DNA of 64,000 nt. Origin: Thermococcus sp. JdF3 (GTDB taxonomy: Archaea; Methanobacteriota_B; Thermococci; Thermococcales; Thermococcaceae). The stretch lies in assembly GCF_012027495.1 (NCBI RefSeq), contig NZ_SNUK01000003.1, positions 1 through 64,000 of the forward strand, given 5' to 3'. Shown piece after piece: positions 1 through 7,748 of this stretch; positions within the stretch are counted from its first letter, which is position 1; each line of letters opens with the position of its first letter. The notes beneath the pieces are model-generated. The model did no database searches and was not told where the DNA came from. It saw only the letters and a program-made list of their open reading frames with translations. The position numbers and the translations under genes are program-made.

Positions 1-114
1 GTGGGTTACCCTGATGAGAACCCCTCAAATCTCCCCGTCAATGGCGAGGGGTTAATTCACTGGAACCCCCGCCCCTCACGGCAGGGAGGAGGTCAGTATG
101 CTATGGCCCGCCCG
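1..114 (+). mobile_element. Right end of an IS200/IS605-like element (probable tnpB 3' end), cut by window edge
   Basis: Frame 1 is open from the window edge to a TAA at 112-114 (38 codons). The stretch at 72-96 is a C-rich/G-rich stem followed by GGAGGAGGTCAG. From knowledge of thermococcal IS605 elements this looks like the right end, which overlaps the tnpB 3' end and its omega RNA. Its reverse complement recurs at 43257-43281 with 23 of 25 positions identical, and a weaker copy is at 13313-13333. Frame 3 also reads PLTAGRRSV, as does the relic at 43216-43398, so I cannot say which frame was the true C-terminus. Whether an intact element lies to the left is not visible. Confidence 0.5.
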
Positions 115-134
115 TAACTCCCGCCCTCATCGAT

Positions 135-315
135 GCCAGACGGCGGGCTCAGGCGGGCTAACCCAGGCGGGCCGTCTGTGCCCGGTCTGGGTTTCCCGCG
201 GCCATTGTGCTCCGTAACGCGGAAGGCCCTCCCGCGGGGACCTCGCTGTAAGACCGGGCTGTGGCCCCCGCATCGCACTCTGGTTCATTCGTCCCCAGAG
301 TCCTCGCGCGGGGGC
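135..315 (-). ncRNA. GC-rich structured RNA, probable H/ACA guide sRNA with two (possibly three) hairpins
   Basis: On the minus strand, hairpin 1 (315-264) has a lower stem GCCCCCGC/GCGGGGGC, an internal pocket, an upper stem ACTCTGG/CCAGAGT and an apical loop with GA...TGA elements like a K-loop. An ACA (262-260) follows exactly 14 nt after the upper stem. Hairpin 2 (259-180) has a 9-bp lower stem GCCCGGTCT/AGACCGGGC and an upper stem CCCGCGG/CCGCGGG, with an ACA (179-177) 15 nt after the upper stem. This 14-16 nt spacing is the archaeal H/ACA rule for pseudouridylation guides acting with Cbf5, Nop10, Gar1 and L7Ae. A third stem, CAGACGGC/GCCGTCTG (178-137), lacks an ACA. A TATA box sits about 26 nt before position 315. 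GC-rich ncRNAs in Pyrococcus (the Hgc RNAs) include H/ACA members. The target is not assigned. Confidence 0.7.
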
Positions 316-337
316 ATTAACACGTTGAAAAAGAGGG

Positions 338-346
338 TATATAAAG
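338..346 (-). promoter_or_regulatory. TATA box of the H/ACA-like RNA
   Basis: The minus strand reads CTTTATATA here. Its centre is about 26 nt upstream of position 315, where the first stem of the structured RNA begins. That is the normal archaeal TATA-to-start distance. The box lies just upstream of the stop codon of the DUF835 gene (352), so the RNA has its own promoter. Confidence 0.65.
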
Positions 347-351
347 CTGCC

Positions 352-1446
352 TCACTCCATAAGCCGTACAAGCTGGGAGTACCTCTGGGGGTCGAAGCTG
401 GTCTTCTCAACGACCAGTATCAGGGTGCCATTGTTGATGACGACAATGTCCCGCAGTTTCGAGAGAAATTTCATGAGGCTCTCCCAGGAGTTGTAAACCG
501 CGAGGTATTCCGGGCAGTCAATAACAACAACGCCCCTGCCGCCGGAGGCGGAGACTTTCTCCATATAGCGGTAGGAGATTTCCACCATTTTAGCCAAATC
601 AGTTGGATAAAGCGTTTTGGCAGCCCTTTCAAAGGGAACCGTTGTCACGAAATAGTATGTCCACGTCTCCGGAATGTCGGAGACATTGCGTATGAATGCA
701 AGAACTGGGGAGTTCGCAAGGACGGATTTGAGCTGAATGTAGCTCTTCTGATCCACCACCATCACTCCAGGGCTCATGTCTATCTCCAATGGAACGCTTT
801 TTGAAATGTTCTCAAAAGTGTCCATGTGCACCAGACGAAGCATGGCCCATGCCATCTCAACTATGAGAACCGTTGAGAGTGTGAACCCCACCGGCATGTA
901 CCAGGTATGGGTGCCTAAAATTGCTGCAGGAACCAGGTGAAGTCCAAAGAAGATAATGCCTATGGAAAGGTACTTCACGGCACTATGGTAAATCTCCCTC
1001 ACGTCCCACAGCAGAGTCCCCGCCCCAACGACGAAAACCCCGCTTATACCAAATGAGGCGGCTACCGTGGCGGTCCACAGGGCGTTGTTCGTGTAGTAAT
1101 ATGTGGCGTACATATAAAACATGAACATAACCGGCATGAGTCCCATTTTTCCCAAGTTACCGTGGCGTATTCCAAGGCTTTCCTCCCCCATAAACAGAAC
1201 CGAGCCGTAGAACATCAATCCCGCAAATAGGGGCAGTGAGATCAATCCAACAACCTCAAGCCAGCCCACATCCTGGAAGGCACTGGCAAGGACAAAGATA
1301 AAATCAAATATCCACGCCAGGGAAAAGGCGAGTATCGATTTCCTGCGAATTGAGAGGTACTTTTTAAATATCACCGCTGCGGCGGTTAAATCCGCCAGCA
1401 TAACTATGGATGCCTCAACCATGAGGATTGTTTGGGTACCGTCCAT
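352..1446 (-). CDS. DUF835 domain membrane protein
   Basis: 364 aa. The first ~215 residues form about six to seven hydrophobic segments, so this half is membrane-embedded. The C-terminal ~120 residues match the DUF835 pattern of Thermococcales: a predicted alpha/beta domain with VVVIDCPEYLAVYNSWESL and a final strand NGTLILVV. DUF835 proteins are common in this order and their function is unknown; a signalling or P-loop-like fold has been suggested. I chose ATG 1446 because GGGTGA lies 4 nt upstream; an in-frame start at 1464 has no such site. The H/ACA-like RNA lies just past its stop. Confidence 0.8.
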   Translation of the reverse strand: MDGTQTILMVEASIVMLADLTAAAVIFKKYLSIRRKSILAFSLAWIFDFIFVLASAFQDVGWLEVVGLISLPLFAGLMFYGSVLFMGEESLGIRHGNLGKMGLMPVMFMFYMYATYYYTNNALWTATVAASFGISGVFVVGAGTLLWDVREIYHSAVKYLSIGIIFFGLHLVPAAILGTHTWYMPVGFTLSTVLIVEMAWAMLRLVHMDTFENISKSVPLEIDMSPGVMVVDQKSYIQLKSVLANSPVLAFIRNVSDIPETWTYYFVTTVPFERAAKTLYPTDLAKMVEISYRYMEKVSASGGRGVVVIDCPEYLAVYNSWESLMKFLSKLRDIVVINNGTLILVVEKTSFDPQRYSQLVRLME

Positions 1447-1643
1447 TGGTTCACCCCATATCACATGTAACGTTCAAGCAGTCCCATTTGAAGGGGGTTC
1501 AAAGGAAGCATCCTGGCCGCGCCTCCCCCCCTCGAACTCGGCGGCAGATCTCCGGACGGGCCGCGACAGTTTGAAGATGTCCTTATTCATAGGACACATT
1601 CTACAGCCATCGCCGCTATTCCTGGGAGGAAATGCAGTATCAC

Positions 1644-1961
1644 TCACCCGATGAGCTGTGGTGCGTTTCTGTTCGATGCCCGATCTCCGGTAAAAACGAA
1701 CCCTACTTCTGCAGTATCTGGACACGACCCAGGGCCGCCCATTGCGCAGGCCGCCTCCGGGTTCAGAAGGCCTTCAAAGACTTCGATTGAACTCCTGTCG
1801 GAGATTTCTTTAAGATTTTGGGTCGCCCTACCCGGTAGTTTTCTCCAGTACCGGGTGCTGACGAATTGATGCCCAGGCATGTTCAGAAGATGTCCGGTAG
1901 TGGGCTCAGGAATGTTCAAAGGGCCAGGGTAAACCCCCTCCAGCAGGCTCATACAGTCCAT
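1644..1961 (-). CDS. Hypothetical ORF with leaderless-type promoter, doubtful
   Basis: 105 codons, no recognised family, with a Pro/Gly-rich composition unlike its neighbours. In its favour, the minus strand has TTTTTATAC at about 1983-1991, roughly 27 nt upstream of ATG 1961, as in leaderless archaeal genes. Against it, no domain, membrane segment or convincing codon pattern is visible, and the ~195 bp between its stop and the DUF835 gene are unexplained. It may be a decayed gene. The minus-strand ORF at 1474-1725 in the same region was not accepted. Confidence 0.3.
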   Translation of the reverse strand: MDCMSLLEGVYPGPLNIPEPTTGHLLNMPGHQFVSTRYWRKLPGRATQNLKEISDRSSIEVFEGLLNPEAACAMGGPGSCPDTAEVGFVFTGDRASNRNAPQLIG

Positions 1962-2153
1962 GGCATAATAATAGGCGCCGATGTATAAAAACCTTCCCTA
2001 TAACAATCCAGCCAAGGCTGCATTTTTTCCGTTGAAAACTTGCCCCGGGATAAGGGAAGGAACCGGGCACGCTGGATGGGAGGCCATAACCCAGAAAAAC
2101 CCGCGGACATTCCCTTTCCGCTATTTCACCGTGCCATTGTCACAATGCCGAAA

Positions 2154-2163
2154 ATTTATTTAA
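2154..2163 (+). promoter_or_regulatory. TATA box of the HD phosphohydrolase gene
   Basis: ATTTATTTAA about 30 nt before the expected transcript start near 2185, with the GGTGAT ribosome-binding site at 2185-2190. The rest of 1962-2153 shows only the opposing TATA box for the doubtful ORF at 1644-1961. Confidence 0.5.
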
Positions 2164-2194
2164 GCCTGTTCTCAAATTTTCAGCGGTGATGGCG

Positions 2195-3445
2195 ATGAAT
2201 GGGAAAATTATTCACGACGGTATCCACGGCAGCATGAAGCTCACAGGACTCATTCTTGACCTCGTCAAAACACCCGAGTTCCAGCGTCTCAGGAATATAA
2301 GACAGCTCGGTCTCGCGTACCTCGTTTATCCCGGTGCCAACCACAGCAGGTTCGAGCACTCCCTTGGCGCGTGGAGCATAGCCCGAAGACTCGCCGCAGA
2401 AGTTGGACTGAGCGAGGATGAAAGCATGCTCCTACAGGTGGGAGCTTTGCTCCACGACATCGGCCATGGGCCCTTCAGCCACACGTTTGAGAGCATATAC
2501 AAGCACTACGTTAAAGAGCACGACCACATGCGCCTCGGGCAGGACATAATCCTCGGAAAGACGAACATAACCGAGAGCGAGAACGGCGGTCAGATTCCAG
2601 AGATAATTGAGGATTACGGCTATGATTTCGAACCGGCGGACGTGGCGAACCTCATCCTCGGCAAACACGAAAAGCGCTATCTCGGCCAGATGCTGCACGG
2701 CGATGTTGACGTTGATCAGCTCGACTACCTGGTCCGGGACGCCCACTACACCGGCGTCGCCCACGGCATAATTGACCTGGAGAGGCTCATGAAGGTTCTC
2801 CGGATTCACGACGGCGAGCTCGTTGTCGATGAGAAGGGCATCGAGGCCGTTGAGGGCATGATGGTCGCCCGCTCCCTCATGTACTCCCGCGTTTACTTCC
2901 ACCACACCGTGAAGATAGCGGAGGGAATGCTCACCCGGGCCCTGGAGTTCGCTCTGGAGGAAGGCCACCTCTGGGACTTCTGGAGGATGACCGACTGCCG
3001 CGTTCTTGTGGAGCTGGAGGACCTCGAGGGCTTCCCCGCGGAGATGGTGCGGCGCGTGAAGTACAGGGAGCTTTACAAGGCCGCGGTTCTGGCAAACGCC
3101 GACGAACTGAGTACCGAGGAAAAGAGGGAGCTGCTGACAGCGTACAGGAACGTCAGGAGGAGGCAGGAAATAGAAAGGGCACTCGCCGATGCGGTTGGTG
3201 CGAGGGAGGGAGAGGTGATCCTGGAGTTCAGCATAGCGGACCTCATGCTCAGCGAGCCGAGGCTTAAGGCAACGGAGATAAACGTTCTTCTGGACGACGG
3301 AAGCATCCAGCCGCTGACCCGGGTTACGCCTCTGGCCAACGCCCTAAAGAGGCGCCAGACGCCGCGCTGGGCCGTCCTCATAGCGTCACCGGGGGAGTAC
3401 GTACCCAAACTGCGGGAGACCTGGAGAAAGGTGCTGTTCAGCTGA
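2195..3445 (+). CDS. HD domain phosphohydrolase, SAMHD1/dGTPase-like (COG1078)
   Basis: 416 aa. The N-terminal half carries the HD-superfamily metal ligands: H50/H55 in NHSRFEHSLG, then LLHDIGHGPFSH with the HD pair at about 87-88, and a later Asp in DVDQLDYLVRDAHYTG. This matches the COG1078 family related to dGTP triphosphohydrolases and SAMHD1, expected to hydrolyse (d)NTPs or related phosphoesters. The substrate cannot be read from sequence. I chose ATG 2195 because GGTGA lies 5 nt upstream; GTG 2186 and ATG 2189 are also in frame. It converges with the regulator gene at 3467 across a 21-bp gap. Confidence 0.85.
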   Translation: MNGKIIHDGIHGSMKLTGLILDLVKTPEFQRLRNIRQLGLAYLVYPGANHSRFEHSLGAWSIARRLAAEVGLSEDESMLLQVGALLHDIGHGPFSHTFESIYKHYVKEHDHMRLGQDIILGKTNITESENGGQIPEIIEDYGYDFEPADVANLILGKHEKRYLGQMLHGDVDVDQLDYLVRDAHYTGVAHGIIDLERLMKVLRIHDGELVVDEKGIEAVEGMMVARSLMYSRVYFHHTVKIAEGMLTRALEFALEEGHLWDFWRMTDCRVLVELEDLEGFPAEMVRRVKYRELYKAAVLANADELSTEEKRELLTAYRNVRRRQEIERALADAVGAREGEVILEFSIADLMLSEPRLKATEINVLLDDGSIQPLTRVTPLANALKRRQTPRWAVLIASPGEYVPKLRETWRKVLFS

Positions 3446-3466
3446 AGGGGCACCGCCGGAATGCGA

Positions 3467-4423
3467 TCAGCCGAAGAGCTGCTTCTTTATTTCCTTTTTC
3501 AGCTCCTCTATAAGGTCTATGAGCTCGTCGGCGTCCCTTACCTCGTCGAGGCTGTCCTTCGGGATAAGGGGAATCTCCCCCACCACCTCGGTTCTGGTCT
3601 TCTCGAGTATGAATATACCGTCGCTGTTTATTATCCTGCCGACCTCCGCCACCATTTCGGCACGCTTGACTGTGGAGCGGGTCTTGCGCTCGTCTATGCC
3701 CGTAAGGATTCTAAACTCGTCCTCCCTCGAAACAGCGTTGAAGGGGGCCTTCTTGACCTTGACAACGCCGAGGCCCAGCTCCTTGAGGCGGTCGAATATC
3801 TCCCTCTCAAGCGGTGTCTCAGGGGTAACGTCGAGGTTGGCCTCGACGGTTGAGTGGAGAACGTCTATGGGCTCCGCCAGGGGCTCGTCGAAGAGCTCCT
3901 CAAGCCTTATTGCGACCTCGAGCGAGACAGCCTGCTCACCGCGTTCGTAGTTGGTGAGGCTCTTTCTGGAGACGCCGAGGAGCTGCGCCAGCTCGTTTAT
4001 TGAGTATCCGTACTTCTCCCTCAGTTTTCTCAAGAGGCCGCCGTTTATCCTCACGTAGAAGCCGCCGCGTTCGGCGAATATCGCCGGCATCTCGTTCTCG
4101 ACAAGAACGTCGTAGAGGGTCTCGGGTCTGAGGGCGTAGATGCCGAATCTCTCGTAAACGACACCCTCCTCAAGCTCGGCGTTCTTCGTCTTTAGGCCGA
4201 CGATCAGGGGCGAAGCCTTGAAGAAGCGGGCCAGCCGCTTTAGATCCTCCGCCTGCTCTCCAGTGACGGCATCGATGTTGGTAGCCACCTTTATGAAGAG
4301 CAAGAGGAATAACCTGCTCGCCACTATATCAAAGCACGACCCCTTGAACTCCATACGCGCCGTTTTATACCCCGTGCCCCTGAGTATCGCCTCAACAGTC
4401 CGTATGAGCCTTTCCCTGTCCAT
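3467..4423 (-). CDS. Putative HTH-type transcriptional regulator (COG1395)
   Basis: 318 aa. Residues ~1-115 look like a RecB/nuclease-like alpha/beta domain (GYKTARMEFKGSCFDIVAS). Residues ~125-185 are a Cro/C1-type helix-turn-helix (YGYSINELAQLLGVSRKSLTNYERG). A third conserved alpha/beta segment follows, with a charged coiled C-terminus. The architecture matches a conserved archaeal putative HTH regulator family; its targets are unknown. ATG 4423 is preferred over GTG 4426. A TATA box (TTTATATAAG, minus strand, about 4446-4455) lies ~26 nt upstream, giving a leaderless or nearly leaderless mRNA. The promoter region is shared with the divergent acetyltransferase gene. Confidence 0.8.
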   Translation of the reverse strand: MDRERLIRTVEAILRGTGYKTARMEFKGSCFDIVASRLFLLLFIKVATNIDAVTGEQAEDLKRLARFFKASPLIVGLKTKNAELEEGVVYERFGIYALRPETLYDVLVENEMPAIFAERGGFYVRINGGLLRKLREKYGYSINELAQLLGVSRKSLTNYERGEQAVSLEVAIRLEELFDEPLAEPIDVLHSTVEANLDVTPETPLEREIFDRLKELGLGVVKVKKAPFNAVSREDEFRILTGIDERKTRSTVKRAEMVAEVGRIINSDGIFILEKTRTEVVGEIPLIPKDSLDEVRDADELIDLIEELKKEIKKQLFG

Positions 4424-4426
4424 CAC

Positions 4427-4464
4427 CCTTAAATACGCAAACGGCTTATATAAAGTTAAGGTGT
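4427..4464. promoter_or_regulatory. Compact divergent promoter with interleaved TATA boxes
   Basis: The 45 bp between the two start codons hold a plus-strand TATA (CTTAAATAC, about 4427-4436) with ribosome-binding site AAGGTG at 4459-4464, and a minus-strand TATA (about 4446-4455). The two pre-initiation complexes would overlap, so transcription of the regulator and the acetyltransferase is probably mutually exclusive or co-regulated. Confidence 0.5.
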
Positions 4465-4468
4465 CATC

Positions 4469-4999
4469 ATGAGGCCGATAATACTCAGGGGAAGTCTCGT
4501 GTCGATAGGCATGCTTCTAAGGGATGACCTGCGGCAGGTATGGCTCTGGTACAACGACCGCGATGTCAGGAAGTACCTCTCCTTCCCGGAGGAGATATTC
4601 TTCTACGAGGATGAGCTGGAGTGGTACGAGGCCCTCAGGAGGGAGAAAAAGCACGAGAAGGTTTTCGCTATTGTGGAGAACTCCTCGCGCTCCCTCGTTG
4701 GACTTGTGGGGCTGCACAGGATAGACCACCACAACGGCCGTGCCGAGCTGGGCTACTTCCTGGCCAGAAGACACTGGGGGCACGGCTACGCGAGCGAAGC
4801 AGTCAAGCTCGCCCTGGAATACGCCTTCGAGTGGCTCAACCTGCGGAAGGTCTACGCCCACGTCTTCGAGACAAACGTCGCATCGATAAGGGTTCTTGAG
4901 AAGAACGGCTTTCAGCTCGCCGGCCGCTGGAGAAAACACCAGTACGTGCCAGGGGAAGGCTTCGTTGATGTGCTATGCTACGAGAGGTTCCGGGAGTAG
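4469..4999 (+). CDS. GNAT family N-acetyltransferase (RimJ/RimL-like)
   Basis: 176 aa, the usual length for a RimJ/RimL-type GNAT enzyme, which transfers the acetyl group of acetyl-CoA to an amine (often a protein N-terminus). The acetyl-CoA loop is seen in RRHWGHGYASEAV (about 107-120), followed by the family-typical LRKVYAHVFETNVASIRVLEKNGF (in two stretches). The substrate is unknown. AAGGTG upstream supports ATG 4469. It shares a promoter region with the divergent HTH regulator, which could control it. Confidence 0.85.
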   Translation: MRPIILRGSLVSIGMLLRDDLRQVWLWYNDRDVRKYLSFPEEIFFYEDELEWYEALRREKKHEKVFAIVENSSRSLVGLVGLHRIDHHNGRAELGYFLARRHWGHGYASEAVKLALEYAFEWLNLRKVYAHVFETNVASIRVLEKNGFQLAGRWRKHQYVPGEGFVDVLCYERFRE

Positions 5000-5078
5000 G
5001 CCCGTATCTTGCCCGTTGTTTTTAATATCGCGTTCGCTAAGGGATATAAGGGGCTGCTCCCATTATCAAGGGGGTGAA

Positions 5079-6434
5079 ATGGTGGCAGAAGGTAACAGGA
5101 GAAGGTTTATCTTTGTTCTGCTCGCGGGAATGCTCATCTTCTCCGCGGGATGTCTCGGTGGTGAAGCCACGCAAACAGTCTCAGAACAGCCCAACGGCAG
5201 TACCGCTTTCCAGACCATTGGGACAACCGGTTCTTCCCAGAGCACCCCTGTGCCAACGAGCTCCGCTTCAACAACAGGAACAGCGAGCACCGAAGTACTC
5301 AAGGGGGACAATGAGACGACTTCCACCGCCACGGAAACCTCCGGGGTGGTCAAGATCACGTTTATCGTCTCTGTTCCCGACTACACGCCCGAAAATGATT
5401 CGGTCTACATCACGGGCGACTTCAACGGCTGGAACCCCGGTGACGGGAACTACAGGCTCAGGAAGCGCGATGATGGGAGGTGGGAGATAACGCTGGAGTT
5501 CAGGAAGGGGACCAGGATTGAGTTCAAGTTCACCCGCGGCTCGTGGGAGACCGTTGAGAAGGGGAGGGGCGGAGAGGAGATACCCAACAGGGTTCTCGTG
5601 ATCAACGGGAGCGCGAGCTATGAGTTCATGGTTTACAACTGGCGCGACCACGTGGAGGACGTCGGGTCGGCGGTTCACACGATAGTCGGGAACGTGACGA
5701 CCTTCGAGATGTTCATGCCCCAGCTCAACAGGACGAGGAGGATCTGGATCTACCTGCCGCCCGACTACAGGCTGGGTGAGAAAAGGTACCCCGTTCTCTA
5801 CATGCACGACGGCCAGAACCTCTTTGACAGGGCAACCTCCTTCGCCGGCGAGTGGAGGGTGGACGAGACTCTGGAGAGGCTCTTCCAGGAGAGAAACTTC
5901 TCCATCATAGTGGTCGGCATAGACAACGGCGGCGGGAGAAGGATAGACGAGTACTCCCCCTGGAGGAACGAGGCCTACGGAGGGGGCGGGGAGGGAGACG
6001 CCTACGTCCGCTTCATCGTCGAAACGCTTAAGCCCTACATCGACTCCCATTACAGAACCCTGCCAAACGAGACGGGAATAATGGGCTCCTCCCTCGGAGG
6101 GCTCATCTCGATCTACGCCGGCTTCAAATACCCCGAGACCTTCCGCTACGTGGGAGCGATGAGCTCCGCCTTCTGGTTCAACCCGGAGATCTACGACTTC
6201 GTGAGGAATGCTCCGAAGGGTCCGGAGAGGATCTACATCGACTGGGGGACCCTCGAGGGAAGCGACCCGAGCGAGATGATAGAGACCAACGAAAAGATGG
6301 TGGAGATACTGAAGGGGAAGGGCTACATCGAGGGCGAAAACCTTCTCGTGGTCGAGGACAGGGGGGCAACGCACAACGAGTACCACTGGTCGAGGCGCTT
6401 TCCGGAGGCGGTGCTCTGGCTCTTCGGCGGTTGA
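5079..6434 (+). CDS. Lipoprotein esterase with N-terminal starch-binding-like domain
   Basis: 451 aa. Residues ~9-28 are a signal peptide ending in the lipobox-like FSAGC, so the protein is probably lipid-anchored outside the membrane. A Thr/Ser-rich linker (~30-90) is followed by a CBM20/CBM48-like glycogen-binding domain (YITGDFNGWNPGDGNYRL, ~105-200). The C-terminal part is an esterase D/Fes-like alpha/beta hydrolase: YLPPDY, MHDGQNLF, nucleophile motif GSSLGG and a late HNEYHW with the probable catalytic His. It may deacylate carbohydrate-linked substrates or serve as a glycan-bound esterase; this is inference. ATG 5079 has GGGGGTGA upstream and a TATA at 5041-5050. Longer in-frame starts reach into the acetyltransferase gene and lack support. 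Confidence 0.8.
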   Translation: MVAEGNRRRFIFVLLAGMLIFSAGCLGGEATQTVSEQPNGSTAFQTIGTTGSSQSTPVPTSSASTTGTASTEVLKGDNETTSTATETSGVVKITFIVSVPDYTPENDSVYITGDFNGWNPGDGNYRLRKRDDGRWEITLEFRKGTRIEFKFTRGSWETVEKGRGGEEIPNRVLVINGSASYEFMVYNWRDHVEDVGSAVHTIVGNVTTFEMFMPQLNRTRRIWIYLPPDYRLGEKRYPVLYMHDGQNLFDRATSFAGEWRVDETLERLFQERNFSIIVVGIDNGGGRRIDEYSPWRNEAYGGGGEGDAYVRFIVETLKPYIDSHYRTLPNETGIMGSSLGGLISIYAGFKYPETFRYVGAMSSAFWFNPEIYDFVRNAPKGPERIYIDWGTLEGSDPSEMIETNEKMVEILKGKGYIEGENLLVVEDRGATHNEYHWSRRFPEAVLWLFGG

Positions 6435-6464
6435 TTTTTAAACCCCCTCCCTTTTCTTTCAACG

Positions 6465-7739
6465 ATGAGGCTTCACATCGGAATCGACGACACGGATTCA
6501 CCCAATGGAATGTGCACCACCTACCTCGGTGCCCTCCTCTACCGCGAGCTGTCCCGCTTAGCGGAGCCTATGGACCTGCCGAGGCTCATCAGGCTCAACC
6601 CGAACATCCCGTACAAAACGAGGGGCAACGGGGCCGTTTCCATGACCTTCGAGGTCGAGGAGGGGCTGATTCCGGAGATCAAAAACACGGTCCTCTTCTA
6701 CGTGAACCAGCTCGCAGATTTTACCCACGAGAACACCAACCCCGGCGTTGTTTTCCTGGAAGGGGCTATTCCGGAGGAACTCCGCGAGTTCTCACTCAGG
6801 GCCCTGAGGGAGCACGTCACAATTGAGGAAGCTGAAAGGGTCGCGGGGGAAGTCGGGGCCGAGTACTTCAAGTTCAAGCTCGGAAGGGGTATAATCGGCG
6901 CGCTCGCTTCAATCGGCTACCCGCTCGAACGCTTCACCTACGAGCTGCTGGCCTACCGCGAGCCCGAGAACTGGGGAACGGAGAGGAATGTCGATTCGGA
7001 GAGCGTTTTCATGGCAGACCGCTGGAGCTACCCATTCACCTACGACAACGTGGATCCATACAAAAAGACCGTTCTCATCACGCCCCACGGCAAGGATCCC
7101 GTCCTCGTTGGAATCCGCGGGATCGATGCGGGGAAGGTTCTCCAGACCTTCGAGCGTGTCGAGTTCGGGGAGTCTGTCGCTTTCCACCAGCTCTACAAGA
7201 CCAACCAGAACACCGACGACCACCTTGTACCGAAGAAGATCGGCGAGCTGAAGCTCTACGACAGCGCGGTCGTGAGGGGCAGAGTGGCCAAACCCTACTG
7301 GGAGCGCGGGAGGCACGTATTCTTTGAGCTGGAGGACGAGACGGGAAGGATCCGCGTTGCCGCCTTCGAACCGACCAAGAAGTTCCGCAACTGGGTCAGG
7401 AAGCTCCTCCCCGGAGACGAGATAATCGCCGCAGGTGGAGTGAAGGAGCACGAAGGGGTGCTGACGCTCAACCTCGAAAAGTTCTACCCGGTGAAGCTCG
7501 TCCCCAAAGTCGAGTACCAAAAGCCAAAGTGTCCCAGATGCGGTGGGACGATGAAGAGCAAGGGCGACTACCTCAAGTGCAAGCGCTGTGGCTATAGGAT
7601 GCCGAAGAAGCTCATCCCCGTTGAGGTTCCGCGCGGGCTGGAGAGGAAGATCTACGAGGTTCCGCCCGATGCCAGGAAGCACCTGTCGAGGCCCCTCGTC
7701 CTGCCGGGCGGGGAGGATAGGATTCTTGAGCTTGTGTAG
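6465..7739 (+). CDS. tiaS: tRNA(Ile2) 2-agmatinylcytidine synthetase TiaS
   Basis: 424 aa. TiaS ligates agmatine to C34 of tRNA-Ile(CAU) in an ATP-dependent reaction, letting it read AUA codons in archaea. The N-terminus [19 protein letters not shown] is the family signature of the kinase-like domain. Residues ~265-350 form an OB-fold ([20 protein letters not shown]), and a zinc ribbon CPRCGG...CKRCGY lies at about 354-375. TATA-like TTTTTAAA at about 6436-6443 gives a leaderless or very short leader before ATG 6465. It is monocistronic here, with an opposing gene 9 bp downstream. Confidence 0.93.
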   Translation: MRLHIGIDDTDSPNGMCTTYLGALLYRELSRLAEPMDLPRLIRLNPNIPYKTRGNGAVSMTFEVEEGLIPEIKNTVLFYVNQLADFTHENTNPGVVFLEGAIPEELREFSLRALREHVTIEEAERVAGEVGAEYFKFKLGRGIIGALASIGYPLERFTYELLAYREPENWGTERNVDSESVFMADRWSYPFTYDNVDPYKKTVLITPHGKDPVLVGIRGIDAGKVLQTFERVEFGESVAFHQLYKTNQNTDDHLVPKKIGELKLYDSAVVRGRVAKPYWERGRHVFFELEDETGRIRVAAFEPTKKFRNWVRKLLPGDEIIAAGGVKEHEGVLTLNLEKFYPVKLVPKVEYQKPKCPRCGGTMKSKGDYLKCKRCGYRMPKKLIPVEVPRGLERKIYEVPPDARKHLSRPLVLPGGEDRILELV

Positions 7740-7748
7740 CTTGGAGGA

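Noticed and set aside
137-178. Third H/ACA unit in the structured RNA
   Set aside because: The stem is perfect, but no ACA follows at the expected distance and no clear pocket or K-loop is seen, so I do not count it as a third guide unit.
133-804. 223-codon plus-strand ORF across the structured RNA and DUF835 3' end
   Set aside because: It runs antisense to both the RNA-like structure and a clear membrane protein gene and has no promoter.
1474-1725. 83-codon minus-strand ORF upstream of the DUF835 gene
   Set aside because: Arg/Ser-rich composition, no ribosome-binding site, and overlap with another doubtful ORF; no support as a gene.
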